NCBI RefSeq assembly: GCF_025699065.1
Contig: NZ_JAILWF010000002.1
Coordinates: forward strand, 62,001 to 126,000
Length of the DNA stretch: 64,000 nt
DNA from: Nitrosarchaeum sp.
Lineage (GTDB): Archaea > Thermoproteota > Nitrososphaeria > Nitrososphaerales > Nitrosopumilaceae
Direction: 5' to 3'
Shown piece by piece: positions 51,897 to 60,998 of the stretch; position 1 is the stretch's first letter; each line of letters opens with the position of its first letter. Below the pieces are notes generated by a model. That model saw only the letters and a list, made by a program, of their open reading frames with translations, was not told the DNA's origin and searched no databases. The position numbers were made by a program, and so were the translations under genes.

Positions 51897-52775
51897 TCAT
51901 CGTTTTTCTCTAATTATACTTACCATCGAATGTAATATTGTTGCAGTGACTAATAGAATTACTCCAATTATAACTCCGCCTACACTAGGTAATGCAATAT
52001 TTGTAATTACTTGACGCTCATAAGAAAAAATTTGTAATGTCCAAACACCAAAAAATAATCCAATCCCAAGAAAAATCATACCTGGAATCCCATAGAAACT
52101 TAATGGTCTTTCCATAGCTACATATTTTATTGTACTTAAAATTACAGAAGTCCCATGTGATACTGGGTTATGAGTTGATGTATCACCTTCATACAAAACT
52201 CTAATTGGAACTTCTGAAATTCGAAGGTTTTGTTTTGCAGCTTTAATTAAAACTTCGGTAGAAACACCCATACCTATTTCAGTTAGATTAATTTTTTCAA
52301 TTACATCTTTACTATATGCTCTAAAACCACTTTGTGAATCTGAAATTTTTGTTCCTGCTGTTATATTTGTAAGACCTGTTATTGCTTTAATGCCTACTTT
52401 TCTATATTTTGGAATATTTTCTGAGCTATCTAAAAATCTTGAACCAATTACAATATCTGCCTCATTGTTCAATATTGGTTGAGTTACTTTAGCAATATCT
52501 TCAACTCTATGTTGTCCATCTGCATCAAACGTTATCAAAATATCTCCACCGATCTCTTTACTTTTATCAAAAATTGATCTTATTGCAGAACCATATCCTA
52601 AATTTTTTTCATGTTTAATCACATTGGCTCCCATTTCTTTAGCTATTTCTCCAGTAAGATCAGATGATCCATCATCACACACAATTATAATATCCACAAT
52701 TTTTTTTAATTGTAAAATAATTTTTGCGATATTTTTTTCTTCATTGTAAGCTGGAATTCCAACTATTGTTGTCAT
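51897..52775 (-). CDS. DPM1-like polyprenyl-phosphate glycosyltransferase with two C-terminal membrane helices
   Basis: A 292-residue GT2. TTIVGIPAYNEEKNIAKII and VCDDGSSDLTGEIA open the GT-A domain, FDADGQH holds the DXD, and SQSGFRAYSKDV is the Dpm1/AglJ-type acceptor loop. Two hydrophobic helices (about 228-252 and 258-285) anchor the C-terminus. It probably transfers a sugar to dolichol phosphate, starting or feeding a lipid-linked glycan, in line with the flippase and GT-C genes at 7-10 kb. A TATA-like box lies 22 nt before the ATG. Confidence 0.87.
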   Translation of the reverse strand: MTTIVGIPAYNEEKNIAKIILQLKKIVDIIIVCDDGSSDLTGEIAKEMGANVIKHEKNLGYGSAIRSIFDKSKEIGGDILITFDADGQHRVEDIAKVTQPILNNEADIVIGSRFLDSSENIPKYRKVGIKAITGLTNITAGTKISDSQSGFRAYSKDVIEKINLTEIGMGVSTEVLIKAAKQNLRISEVPIRVLYEGDTSTHNPVSHGTSVILSTIKYVAMERPLSFYGIPGMIFLGIGLFFGVWTLQIFSYERQVITNIALPSVGGVIIGVILLVTATILHSMVSIIREKR

Positions 52776-52796
52776 GAAATGAGATTTTTATCCTAT

Positions 52797-52806
52797 GTAT
52801 TTAAAG
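52797..52806 (-). promoter_or_regulatory. TATA-like box
   Basis: On the minus strand the 10-mer CTTTAAATAC begins about 31 nt and ends 22 nt before the ATG at 52775, a spacing suited to a leaderless transcript. It is identical to the box at 46216-46225. Confidence 0.45.
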
Positions 52807-52844
52807 TCGTAGATTAACTATCTATACTTCATAAACGATTTTTT

Positions 52845-52940
52845 ATGGAATTATGCCCAAATAGGATGGTTGAAAAAGAAGTAATGCAATTGATTCAACA
52901 ACTTCGTGAAGGTGGATTAATTGTCATCCCTAATCAATAA
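52845..52940 (+). pseudogene. Fragment of a second DUF59-gene 3' end
   Basis: Thirty-one codons from ATG 52845 to TAA 52938-52940. Codons at 52869-52937 match the C-terminus of the DUF59 gene at 59085-59153: VEKEVMQL, QQLREGGLI and NQ are shared, with 20 of 23 residues identical by eye and most codons also the same. The rest of the gene is absent and the end is a new stop. It is a broken partial duplicate. It marks the right edge of the glycan island, where recombination may have occurred. Confidence 0.75.
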
Positions 52941-53002
52941 CACATTTGTTTTAGCTTAATAAATGACAATCTATTTTAACTATTTGAAGAAATTATAACT
53001 GT

Positions 53003-54577
53003 TTGAAAAGTTATTCAAAACATCTATCATCAAGATTAGAATTTGGGGAAACACAAGAAAGTTTTAGAAAGCCTATTCTTAGAAGTTCAGGAATTTTTCC
53101 TGTAATAAAAAATCAATATTATAGTTCAAGAATTTTATTTCTTGGGTATTGGCTAATTAAAAGAGATATACCTGAAGTAAGTATTATCATCACTTTAAGA
53201 GATAATTCTGGAAGTCTTTTATCAAGAAAAACGAATGTTATTTCAACAGTTCAGGCATTTTCTATAAATTTAGACTCTTTGCTTAAAGAAATACATTACA
53301 TACAATCTGACTTTCTTGGTTCAATCGAACTAGAATTTAATACAACACGAGATATGGTTTTTCCATATCCTGCATTAGTTCTAGAATATTTTAATGAACA
53401 ATTTAGTACTTGTGTTCATACCATAGAGAGAATCTACAATGATTTTGAGGATCTAAATGAAAATGAACAATTCAAAGTTCCAGAATCTGGTTTTGATATT
53501 TACTGTGATGAGGATCTTGAACCGTTTATGGCGTTTGTTAATGGTCCACTGAAAAATAATAATGGTTGTATTGATTACACTATTACAACCCATAAATCTG
53601 AAAAATTCAAGGGTTCATTTAGTCTGGGAAACATAAAACCATATGAAACAAAACTGATAAAATTTAAAGATCACATTCCTAAATTACGTGAAATTCTTAA
53701 TGGAAATTCAGGATCAATTTCGATTAGCCATAATTTTGAAGGATTTTTCCCTAGACTGTTAGTAGGAAATATTCAATCATCATTCCCATCACTAAGCTTC
53801 ACACACTCATATTATGATTGTACTCTATGTGACTCGGAAACAGATTTTTGGAATAGAATTAATTCAAATTTTTATGATTCATCTATTTACATACCATTAT
53901 TCCTAAAAAATAATCTCTATACTGAATTAGTAATATATCCAAATTTCTCTCCTTCAAATTTTGATATCCAAATAATTATTTATGATAAAAATGGCAATGA
54001 ATTACATAATTTCGATCACTTTATGAGTTTTAATAGTAAAGAATCAAAATTAGTTAAGATAAATTTTAACAAATTACTTACTGAATCGTATATTGCTCAT
54101 AATTCTGCTGTATCTGCTCATATAATTACAAAATTTTCTAGCCAAAAAATTCCTACTCGAATAAAATTTGGATTAGATGTAGGAATCTCTAAAGCACGCT
54201 CAAAGTTGCCTTGTAATATTTGTTTTAATGCTAAAGTAGGCAATCCAAGTATTGAAAATAAGCCAGGATCTTTTCATTGGGCGCCAATTTTTGTAAATAA
54301 CTCAATAATTACTATAGGTAATTTTTCACCTAAAAAAAATTATAATCAAACAGCTAATATTAAAATGAATTTCTATAGAAAAAAAGATTCATCTACAATT
54401 ACAAAAGAAATTTGTCTTAAACCAAATTCAGAATATCGATTAAACCTAGATGATGAAATAAAAGAATTTTTGATAGATGATGGATGGATTACTATGAAGG
54501 CTGACAATCCTTTTGTACATGGATATTACTTTAATTTCCACTCTTCTGGTTCAGTAGCTGGAGATCACGTTTTTTAA
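53003..54577 (+). CDS. Large protein of unknown function at the island edge
   Basis: A 524-residue protein with TTG start at 53003. It is rich in short hydrophobic strands split by turns, as in beta-sandwich or repeat proteins, with several FSP, FSS and SS elements. There are three Cys near residues 274-280 and 392-395 (DCTLCDSE, PCNICFNA). No signal peptide or membrane helix is seen. I do not recognise it. It lies between the broken DUF59 copy and the antiporter, on the strand opposite the latter. Its AT-rich codon use fits the island, not the chromosome after it. Confidence 0.65.
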   Translation: MKSYSKHLSSRLEFGETQESFRKPILRSSGIFPVIKNQYYSSRILFLGYWLIKRDIPEVSIIITLRDNSGSLLSRKTNVISTVQAFSINLDSLLKEIHYIQSDFLGSIELEFNTTRDMVFPYPALVLEYFNEQFSTCVHTIERIYNDFEDLNENEQFKVPESGFDIYCDEDLEPFMAFVNGPLKNNNGCIDYTITTHKSEKFKGSFSLGNIKPYETKLIKFKDHIPKLREILNGNSGSISISHNFEGFFPRLLVGNIQSSFPSLSFTHSYYDCTLCDSETDFWNRINSNFYDSSIYIPLFLKNNLYTELVIYPNFSPSNFDIQIIIYDKNGNELHNFDHFMSFNSKESKLVKINFNKLLTESYIAHNSAVSAHIITKFSSQKIPTRIKFGLDVGISKARSKLPCNICFNAKVGNPSIENKPGSFHWAPIFVNNSIITIGNFSPKKNYNQTANIKMNFYRKKDSSTITKEICLKPNSEYRLNLDDEIKEFLIDDGWITMKADNPFVHGYYFNFHSSGSVAGDHVF

Positions 54578-54661
54578 TCTAAAAAATAAAATTTGAGTTT
54601 GCACGGCTCTATTATCTCTCTGCCTTAGTCTCACTGTATATCCTTTGATATCTTCAATATG

Positions 54662-55858
54662 TTATGTTGTTATTTTTTTTAACCAAGGTTTTGCAATAAT
54701 TGGTGTTAACACTGTGGTAATAAAACAAATTGCTACTGCAACAGAAAATAAAGTAAGATCTAAAATCCCAATAGAGTATGCTAAAGCAGTAATGGCAAGA
54801 CCGACAGTTCCTCGTCCGTTTAACAGTGATGCCGTTGCCAAACTTTCCCCTTTTGATAATTTACATAATCTGGCACCAATAAACCCGCCTAGAGTTTTAC
54901 CAAAAATACCTAGTGCCACCAATGATATCAATAGAAATACGGTTGCATCTAATGATTGACCGCTGAATTTTATTCCCAGAATTGCAAAAAATAATGGTGC
55001 AAAAAATCCAAATGTTACTCCAGATAATATTCCGTACGATTTATCGGCTTCCCTCTTACCCAATATTTTTCCACTAAAAATTAATCCTGCAAAGAAAGTC
55101 CCTATGATAAAATGAAGACCAGCTAGTTGTGCTAAAAGTGATAATGTTATTGTCATAATTATCAAAATGCCAAACGTGGCTTCCCTAGTCTTAGCTTTTG
55201 TAAAGAATAATTCTAATCTGTGTGGGAACCAATAATTGAATTTATGAATCGCAAACGCTAAAAATACAATTCCAACAAGATAGATCAACATAGGAATTAT
55301 AGATAATCCAATGTCAACTACATCAAGTGAAGTGTTTCCTGTCATGTGTATTTGTAAAATTACTGCAAGTATGACTAGTGTAATTATGTCATCTACTACT
55401 GCAACAGACATTACGGTGTTGCCTATTTTTGTTTTTAATATCCCTAATTCTAATAAAATTATGGCACTGACAGGTACGGATGTAACAGACAACAATAATC
55501 CAATAAACAGTGATTGAACTAATGATAAACCAAAAAGAATGGATATTTGAAAACCTATGAAAAAAGGTATTACTAGGGAACATACAGATATTATGAATGC
55601 GGATTTTCCTGTTTTTCTAAGCTCTCTTAGATCCATTTCAAGTCCTATAAACAACATCATAAAGAAAATTGCAATTGTTGAAATCAGTTCAAGATTTTCA
55701 TTTGGAATGATAATTCCAAATATTGTGGGTCCAACTATTATCCCTGCAAGTAGTTCACCTCCTAAAGATGGCTGTTTAAACTTGCGAAATAATTCCCCAA
55801 GAAGTCTGGCTGCTGCAAGTAATATTACAATATTAACAAATATTTGTTCTAATTCCAA
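54662..55858 (-). CDS. CPA2-family Na+/H+ (or K+/H+) antiporter
   Basis: A 398-residue membrane protein with about twelve hydrophobic helices. SLGGELLAGIIVGPTIFG and FFMMLFIGLEMDLREL are CPA2 marks, and the ion-binding pair is D156/D157 in VAVVDDIITL, which suggests electrogenic exchange. The regulatory RCK domain of KefB is absent, so it is a short NapA-like form. It probably keeps Na+/pH balance. It converges with the island's last gene and is the first gene of the ordinary chromosomal region. Confidence 0.87.
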   Translation of the reverse strand: MELEQIFVNIVILLAAARLLGELFRKFKQPSLGGELLAGIIVGPTIFGIIIPNENLELISTIAIFFMMLFIGLEMDLRELRKTGKSAFIISVCSLVIPFFIGFQISILFGLSLVQSLFIGLLLSVTSVPVSAIILLELGILKTKIGNTVMSVAVVDDIITLVILAVILQIHMTGNTSLDVVDIGLSIIPMLIYLVGIVFLAFAIHKFNYWFPHRLELFFTKAKTREATFGILIIMTITLSLLAQLAGLHFIIGTFFAGLIFSGKILGKREADKSYGILSGVTFGFFAPLFFAILGIKFSGQSLDATVFLLISLVALGIFGKTLGGFIGARLCKLSKGESLATASLLNGRGTVGLAITALAYSIGILDLTLFSVAVAICFITTVLTPIIAKPWLKKITT

Positions 55859-56235
55859 ATAATGTTTGAAATGAACCGACTTATTTCAAGATTATCTTTT
55901 AGTTTGGTGTCATAATCTTGTTATGCTAATACGATTTGCTTTAATTGCAGATGGGCTTTAGGAAAATCTGTATTTATACAGTTTTATCACAAGTTTTAGC
56001 GTTTAGCAATATTTGATTTTTAGAGAAATAAAAAGGACAAAGTATGTGGAACCATTATGTTTTAATTAATTTTTTTATACATTTAAAACTAATCTAGATA
56101 TTGTTATAACATGTCAATAATTAAATTGTTAAAAGCAAAAATCAAAATTTCAAGACTTCCAAAAAAACAATCCTCTGAAATGTATTCATATTTAATATAT
56201 CCATGTTTAATGTGCTCATATTTAATGTAAAAATA
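55859..56235. other. 377-bp intergenic region without a clear gene
   Basis: AT-rich spacer between the antiporter start and the PGI/PMI stop. It holds one 39-codon plus-strand frame (56111-56230) with no motif or ribosome site. Near its end are three degenerate copies of a roughly 14-nt unit around TTTAAT (56186-56228). I see no RNA gene or strong hairpin. It probably contains the antiporter promoter. Confidence 0.4.
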
Positions 56236-57246
56236 CTATAGTCTATTTTTAATATAATCAATTGATTTGACGGGAGTGGGATCTATTCCATCTAAAACTG
56301 CTTTGTATATTGTAGAATAATCTAAGAGATAAATCAAATTGATTACTTTTGATATGATACTACCATTCACTGACATTATTTCTTTATATTCAATTTTATT
56401 TTGTTGTAAAAATTCTTTAAGAATTTTCCATCTCTCCTTAGTTCCGATATGATCATCTTGACCCTCAATTAAGATTGGCTGAATAGTGGATTTCCTTTCC
56501 CACGAAACAATTCCATTGTGACAAGTTTCTATCACATCTTCAGTAAAAGCATGCATTTTTATATTTTCTTGAAGTGAGTTTTTAAATCTGATTGCAGCAG
56601 ATTGCAATCCATAAGGATAGTAAATTATTGGAATATCATTAATCCATTTTGCCAGATTAAGAGATGGATTATCATCAGTTAGATTTGATGAATTAATTTT
56701 TTTATTGAGTTCTTCCATTTTTTTTATTGATTCAAAAATATCTTGTTTTTTAATTTCAAGTGTTGATTGTAATACATTTAACACAGTATACAAATATGAA
56801 GTAAAAGAAGCCCGAGGAGAATGATGTTGTGGAATAATTCTGTGTTTTATTTTATTTTTTATACAATATTCCAACATTCTTCCTCCTGAGGAAAATACGA
56901 TGATTTTGCTTTTCATCTTATAAGCAGAATCTAAAACAGAAAGTGATTCAATTGTATTGCCAGAAACACTAACAACTACTACCAATGTATTAGAATCAAC
57001 TGTTTGTGGTAAATGATATCCCTTTACAACATTAACATGAATATTTGTTTTTGATAAAATAGATGAAAATATATCGCCTATAGCCCCCGATCCTCCCATT
57101 CCTGCAAATACTATGTCATCAATACGACCAAAATCAATAGGTTCTTGCTTGGACTCAAATGATTCGCGTGCAATCTCTGGCCATTTATCATATATTTTGT
57201 ACATTCCCTGTGTGTCTACTTTATCTATTGTTGCAATGTCTAGCAA
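56236..57246 (-). CDS. Bifunctional phosphoglucose/phosphomannose isomerase
   Basis: A 336-residue SIS-domain enzyme of the archaeal/actinobacterial PGI/PMI family, which interconverts glucose-6-P, mannose-6-P and fructose-6-P. VFAGMGGSGAIGDIFSS (46-62) and VVVSVSGNTIESLS are the sugar-phosphate loops, and QHHSPRASFTSYL is the family-specific segment with the catalytic residues. It provides hexose phosphates for GalU, RmlA and the GDP-mannose route used in the island. It is divergent from mtnA across about 207 bp. Confidence 0.88.
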   Translation of the reverse strand: MLDIATIDKVDTQGMYKIYDKWPEIARESFESKQEPIDFGRIDDIVFAGMGGSGAIGDIFSSILSKTNIHVNVVKGYHLPQTVDSNTLVVVVSVSGNTIESLSVLDSAYKMKSKIIVFSSGGRMLEYCIKNKIKHRIIPQHHSPRASFTSYLYTVLNVLQSTLEIKKQDIFESIKKMEELNKKINSSNLTDDNPSLNLAKWINDIPIIYYPYGLQSAAIRFKNSLQENIKMHAFTEDVIETCHNGIVSWERKSTIQPILIEGQDDHIGTKERWKILKEFLQQNKIEYKEIMSVNGSIISKVINLIYLLDYSTIYKAVLDGIDPTPVKSIDYIKNRL

Positions 57247-57453
57247 TATGATTCAAAATATTCAAAAACAATATAACAATTTGTAAATCTAAAAATCCTT
57301 GAGAAGTCTAGAATACATGTTTGCCAGAAGCCGCTTCTCATAAACTGATACAAACGGTAAATCTGTTCTCTAGACACATAATTTGAGATGAAATTTTCTC
57401 TATTTGCTCTTCTCTTCCAATGATTTTTAAAAAGCCTGACTCTGATACGAATA

Positions 57454-58509
57454 ATGGATAATACTGTGATTGATTCCTCGCTAAGAACAGTAGAATGGAA
57501 AGATAACAAAGTAGTAATGATTGACCAAACCAAACTACCAAATCAGTTAGTCTTTGTAACATATGACGATTATAACCAAGTGGCAGATGCTATTAGAACT
57601 CTAGTTGTGAGAGGCGCTCCTGCTATTGGGGTATCTGGCGCTTTTGGCTTGGCTCTAGCGGCGTTACAAAGCAAAGCAGTTACAAAAGATCAACTTGTCT
57701 TAGATTTGGAAAAAGCAAGAAAAATCCTATATGAGACAAGACCAACTGCTGTAAATCTAAAATGGGGCTTGGATAAAATTATGAAGATTGTAAATTCTGG
57801 AGATACGGTTGAGCAAATCAAACAATTGGTGATTGATGAATCAAAAAAGATGGCAGATGAAGATATCCAAATAAACAAAACTATGGGAAAAAATGGTTCT
57901 GTTTTATTTGATAATAACGATACCATAATGACTCATTGTAATGCAGGAGCATTAGCTACTGTAGCTTATGGAACTGCGTTAGGTGTAATTAGAGCAACAA
58001 GGGAGAGCGGAAAAAACATCAAAGTTATAGCTACAGAAACTAGACCAATACAACAAGGCTCTAGATTGACAGCGTTTGAGCTAAAGCATGATGGGTTTGA
58101 TGTTAGTCTGATTCCTGATACTGCGGTAGGATATTCGATGGCAAACGGACTAGTCACCAAGGTAGTTGTTGGTGCTGATAGAATTGTAAGAACTGGCCAT
58201 GTCTTTAACAAAATCGGAACATATCAGGTAGCAACTATGGCAAAGCAACATGGGATTCCGTTTTACGTAGCAGCACCATTGTCCACTTTTGATATGACTA
58301 GTGATGCCAAAGATGTAATTATTGAGATGCGAAAGGGAACCGAAGTTACTGGAATTGGCGATAAAAAAACAGCACCAGATGATATCAACGTGATAAATCC
58401 TGCATTTGATATGACTCCGCCTGAGCTGATCTCTGGAATAATTACTGAAAAAGGCGTGGCAAAACCACCATATGAAGAATCTATCAAAAAATTATTTGAA
58501 GCTAATTAA
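57454..58509 (+). CDS. mtnA: S-methyl-5-thioribose-1-phosphate isomerase (eIF2B-like)
   Basis: A 351-residue member of the eIF2B/MtnA fold. RGAPAIG is at residues 53-59, the catalytic Cys C162 in MTHCNAGALAT and Asp D242 in VVGADRIVRTG match the MtnA active site. It isomerises methylthioribose-1-phosphate in methionine salvage; an archaeal ribose-1,5-bisphosphate isomerase is the main alternative, but NCNAG/HCNAG with GADRI and the length favour MtnA. Codon use is less AT-rich than in the island. The DUF59 gene follows 38 bp later. Confidence 0.87.
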   Translation: MDNTVIDSSLRTVEWKDNKVVMIDQTKLPNQLVFVTYDDYNQVADAIRTLVVRGAPAIGVSGAFGLALAALQSKAVTKDQLVLDLEKARKILYETRPTAVNLKWGLDKIMKIVNSGDTVEQIKQLVIDESKKMADEDIQINKTMGKNGSVLFDNNDTIMTHCNAGALATVAYGTALGVIRATRESGKNIKVIATETRPIQQGSRLTAFELKHDGFDVSLIPDTAVGYSMANGLVTKVVVGADRIVRTGHVFNKIGTYQVATMAKQHGIPFYVAAPLSTFDMTSDAKDVIIEMRKGTEVTGIGDKKTAPDDINVINPAFDMTPPELISGIITEKGVAKPPYEESIKKLFEAN

Positions 58510-58526
58510 TAGAAAGTTTTTATTGA

Positions 58527-58535
58527 TTTTATATT
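58527..58535 (+). promoter_or_regulatory. TATA-like box before the DUF59 gene
   Basis: TTTTATATT ends 12 nt before the ATG at 58548, within a run of A/T. It could serve a leaderless start, though it is a little close. Confidence 0.3.
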
Positions 58536-58547
58536 GCATTAAATAAT

Positions 58548-59186
58548 ATGAGCACTGTCACTGCACAAGCCATTAAAGAATCTCTTAAACAATGCATGGA
58601 TCCCGAAGTTCCGCTAAACATTGTAGAGATGGGACTAATCTATGGAATTGATGTAGCTGAAGATAATAATGTAAATATCAAAATGACAATGACAACTCAA
58701 GGTTGTCCGTTACATGAAACATTGGTTCAAGATGTAACAAGATATGCAAAAAAAGTTCCAGGAGTAAATAATGTCAAAGTAGACATTGTCTGGGAACCAA
58801 AATGGACAATGGATAGCATGACTGAGGAAGGAAAAGCAAAAATCAAAAACATGACAAATACAATGACTACACCAGCTCCAATTAATTATGAAATTGCGTT
58901 ACCTCAAGGAGTTGGTAAATTGGTACAACAAGAAGATGGTTCAATGGTACTAGCTAATGAACATGATCAAGGATTTATGGTTAATCAGGCAATTGTGGAT
59001 TTTTGGAAATCATGCAATGGACAACGTAAAGTCACTGAACTAGTAGAAATATTTGCACAACAAACAGGACTGCAAAGAAATCAAGTAGAAAAAGAAGTAA
59101 TGCAGTTACTCCAACAACTACGTGAAGGTGGATTGATCGCAATTCAAAATCAACCAGATGCACCAAATGTTGAATTCAAAAAATAA
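58548..59186 (+). CDS. DUF59/MIP18-family protein with PqqD-like C-terminus
   Basis: A 212-residue protein. The N-terminal DUF59 domain (residues about 5-100) has DPEVPLNIVEMGLIYGI (18-34) and TTQGCPLHETL with C53, as in SufT/MIP18 factors that help load iron-sulfur clusters. The C-terminal part (about 120-205) resembles the PqqD fold, ending KEVMQLLQQLREGGLI. It is a usual thaumarchaeal gene. A piece of its 3' end is repeated at 52.85 kb. It probably takes part in Fe-S protein maturation. Confidence 0.83.
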   Translation: MSTVTAQAIKESLKQCMDPEVPLNIVEMGLIYGIDVAEDNNVNIKMTMTTQGCPLHETLVQDVTRYAKKVPGVNNVKVDIVWEPKWTMDSMTEEGKAKIKNMTNTMTTPAPINYEIALPQGVGKLVQQEDGSMVLANEHDQGFMVNQAIVDFWKSCNGQRKVTELVEIFAQQTGLQRNQVEKEVMQLLQQLREGGLIAIQNQPDAPNVEFKK

Positions 59187-59188
59187 AC

Positions 59189-59833
59189 TTAGAAAATATA
59201 ATTTGAATTTGCACCATCAAAATTAATTACAACGCCTGATAGATACTTTATCTTGTTTTCAATGATTGCTTTGACAAAGTTTCCAATTTCTTCAGGTTCC
59301 CCAAGTCGTTTCATTGGTAGTGACTTTTTGTATTCATCAATGTTTTCAATTAGCTCTTTTGTTCTATCTGTATTAATTGGACCTGGTGCAATATTGATAC
59401 AACTGATATTTTTTGCAGCATAGTCTTTGCTTAGAATCTTAAAGACTTCACTAAATGCAGCACGATATGCAGAAGATATTATCAATTTTTTATTTGGCTC
59501 TTTAATTACGCTAGAACTAATCAAAAATATGTAACCACCATCATTAATCTTGATGTTTTGTAAAATCATACAAAACCCTAAAAATAATTGATTATGATAT
59601 TTTTTCCAGTCATCTTCTGTAATATTTGCAAATTCTTTAGCTTCAGGTCCACCTGTGTTGAGTACTAGTATGTCTGTTTGATTATGGTTTTGTACAAATT
59701 TTTTAACACTATCTAAATTTGAAGTATCAATATCATCTTTTGATGCTGCAAAAACATCTATCTTTATTGATCTTAACGACTCTGAGATTGCCTTACCCAT
59801 TCCTCTTGAGCCTCCAAGAACAATCGCTCTCAT
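59189..59833 (-). CDS. SDR-family protein without the catalytic Lys
   Basis: A 214-residue short-chain dehydrogenase fold. VLGGSRGMGKAISES (5-19) binds NAD(P), ILVLNTGGPE replaces the common NNAG, and ISSSVIK has the catalytic Ser. The usual Y-x-x-x-K reads SAYRAAFSEVF, so Lys is replaced by Phe. The protein may bind cofactor without normal redox activity, or use another base. NIAPGPINTDRT near the end is family-typical. It converges with the DUF59 gene with 2 bp between. Confidence 0.8.
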   Translation of the reverse strand: MRAIVLGGSRGMGKAISESLRSIKIDVFAASKDDIDTSNLDSVKKFVQNHNQTDILVLNTGGPEAKEFANITEDDWKKYHNQLFLGFCMILQNIKINDGGYIFLISSSVIKEPNKKLIISSAYRAAFSEVFKILSKDYAAKNISCINIAPGPINTDRTKELIENIDEYKKSLPMKRLGEPEEIGNFVKAIIENKIKYLSGVVINFDGANSNYIF

Positions 59834-59976
59834 ACTGTTATCATTGTTATTCTGTAATTAAATTTCTTTATGAAAAGTAAACTGGATTTGGAGAATCATT
59901 TCTTATAACCATTTCTTATCTTTGTTACTGATATTTTCTGCCTGCTGGTTAAATGTAATTTTGAGATTTCTTAATC

Positions 59977-60951
59977 ATGCAAAAACTTTTAGGACTGTTT
60001 CTGTTTGCTGTGCTGATATCAGGAGCATTTTCCTCAAGTTTTGCATTTGCTCAAATACCTACAGCACAAAATGATCAATACTCATTAAATGAGGATTCAA
60101 TTCTTACTGTTGATTCTAACGGAGTTTTGATAAATGATGCAAATATTGATAATGATTTCTTTGCAATAATTCAGACTAGCGTTGGTTTTGGAATCCTTAC
60201 GCTAAATTTGAATGGAACATTTACCTATACTCCTAATTCAAATTTTAATTCTGTTGATTCATTTACCTATGTTGCAACCAACGGAACGCATAGTAGTAAC
60301 AATGCCACAGTTACACTTTTTGTTAATCCCGTTAATGATGCACCAATAGCACAAAATAATACTGCAACAACCCCAGAAAACACCTCAGTAATCATTTCTG
60401 TACTAAACAACGACTCTGATGTAGATGGTGATTCACTCACAATTAGTTCTGTAACACAAGGAGCTAATGGAACAGTCACAACAAACAGTACCATTGTAAC
60501 TTACATTCCAAAGCCAAACTTTCATGGAGTAGACTCTTTCCGTTATACAATATCTGATGGATTGTTAACTGATATTGCAACTGTTTCTGTAACTGTAACT
60601 CCATTTGATGATCCTGATGATGATAATGATGATAAAGTCAATATCTGCCATAAAGACAAGAAGACAATTTCTGTTTCAGTAAACGCTATCTCTGCTCATC
60701 TAAAGCATGGAGATACAGTTGGAGCATGTGAAAACGACCAGAATCAAAATATTAATAAAAAGTTAATAGAAGAACAGATAACAACACTAAAGAAAGATTT
60801 CAAAGCTCAAGAAAAAATACTAAAAGAACAGCTAAAAGCATTAGAGAAAAAATTCAAAGCACAAGAAAAAGAGCTTAAAGAACAACTAAAAGATTTGAAG
60901 AAAGACAAGAAATCTAAAGATCATGATGATGACCATGATGATGACGACTAA
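59977..60951 (+). CDS. Secreted cadherin-like two-domain protein with Cys/His element and acidic tail
   Basis: A 324-residue protein with an N-terminal signal (LLGLFLFAVLISGAFSSSFA, likely cut before QIPTA). Two tandem Ig/cadherin-like domains (about 27-112 and 113-208) carry NEDSILTVDSNGVLIND and DSDVDGDSLTISS, with Ca2+-site Asp. Next comes the ICHKDKKTISVSVNA / HLKHGDTVGAC element (about 225-252), a Lys/Glu coiled coil (about 260-308) and a D/H-rich end. It is exported and could bind metal or attach to the S-layer. No membrane anchor is seen. The role is unknown. Confidence 0.8.
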   Translation: MQKLLGLFLFAVLISGAFSSSFAFAQIPTAQNDQYSLNEDSILTVDSNGVLINDANIDNDFFAIIQTSVGFGILTLNLNGTFTYTPNSNFNSVDSFTYVATNGTHSSNNATVTLFVNPVNDAPIAQNNTATTPENTSVIISVLNNDSDVDGDSLTISSVTQGANGTVTTNSTIVTYIPKPNFHGVDSFRYTISDGLLTDIATVSVTVTPFDDPDDDNDDKVNICHKDKKTISVSVNAISAHLKHGDTVGACENDQNQNINKKLIEEQITTLKKDFKAQEKILKEQLKALEKKFKAQEKELKEQLKDLKKDKKSKDHDDDHDDDD

Positions 60952-60963
60952 ACTAAAGATTTA

Positions 60964-60995
60964 CGTCTAAAATTATTTTTAATAAGAATTTTTAC
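60964..60995. terminator. Possible bidirectional T-rich terminator
   Basis: A short A/T-rich stretch with two T5 runs lies between convergent genes (stops at 60951 and 60999). Archaeal termination uses such runs. There is no hairpin and the evidence is weak. Confidence 0.25.
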
Positions 60996-60998
60996 TAG

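Noticed and set aside
56111-56230. 39-residue plus-strand protein
   Set aside because: No ribosome site, no motif, and its end falls in the short repeats.
56180-56230. CRISPR array
   Set aside because: Units are about 14 nt, degenerate and contiguous without spacers.
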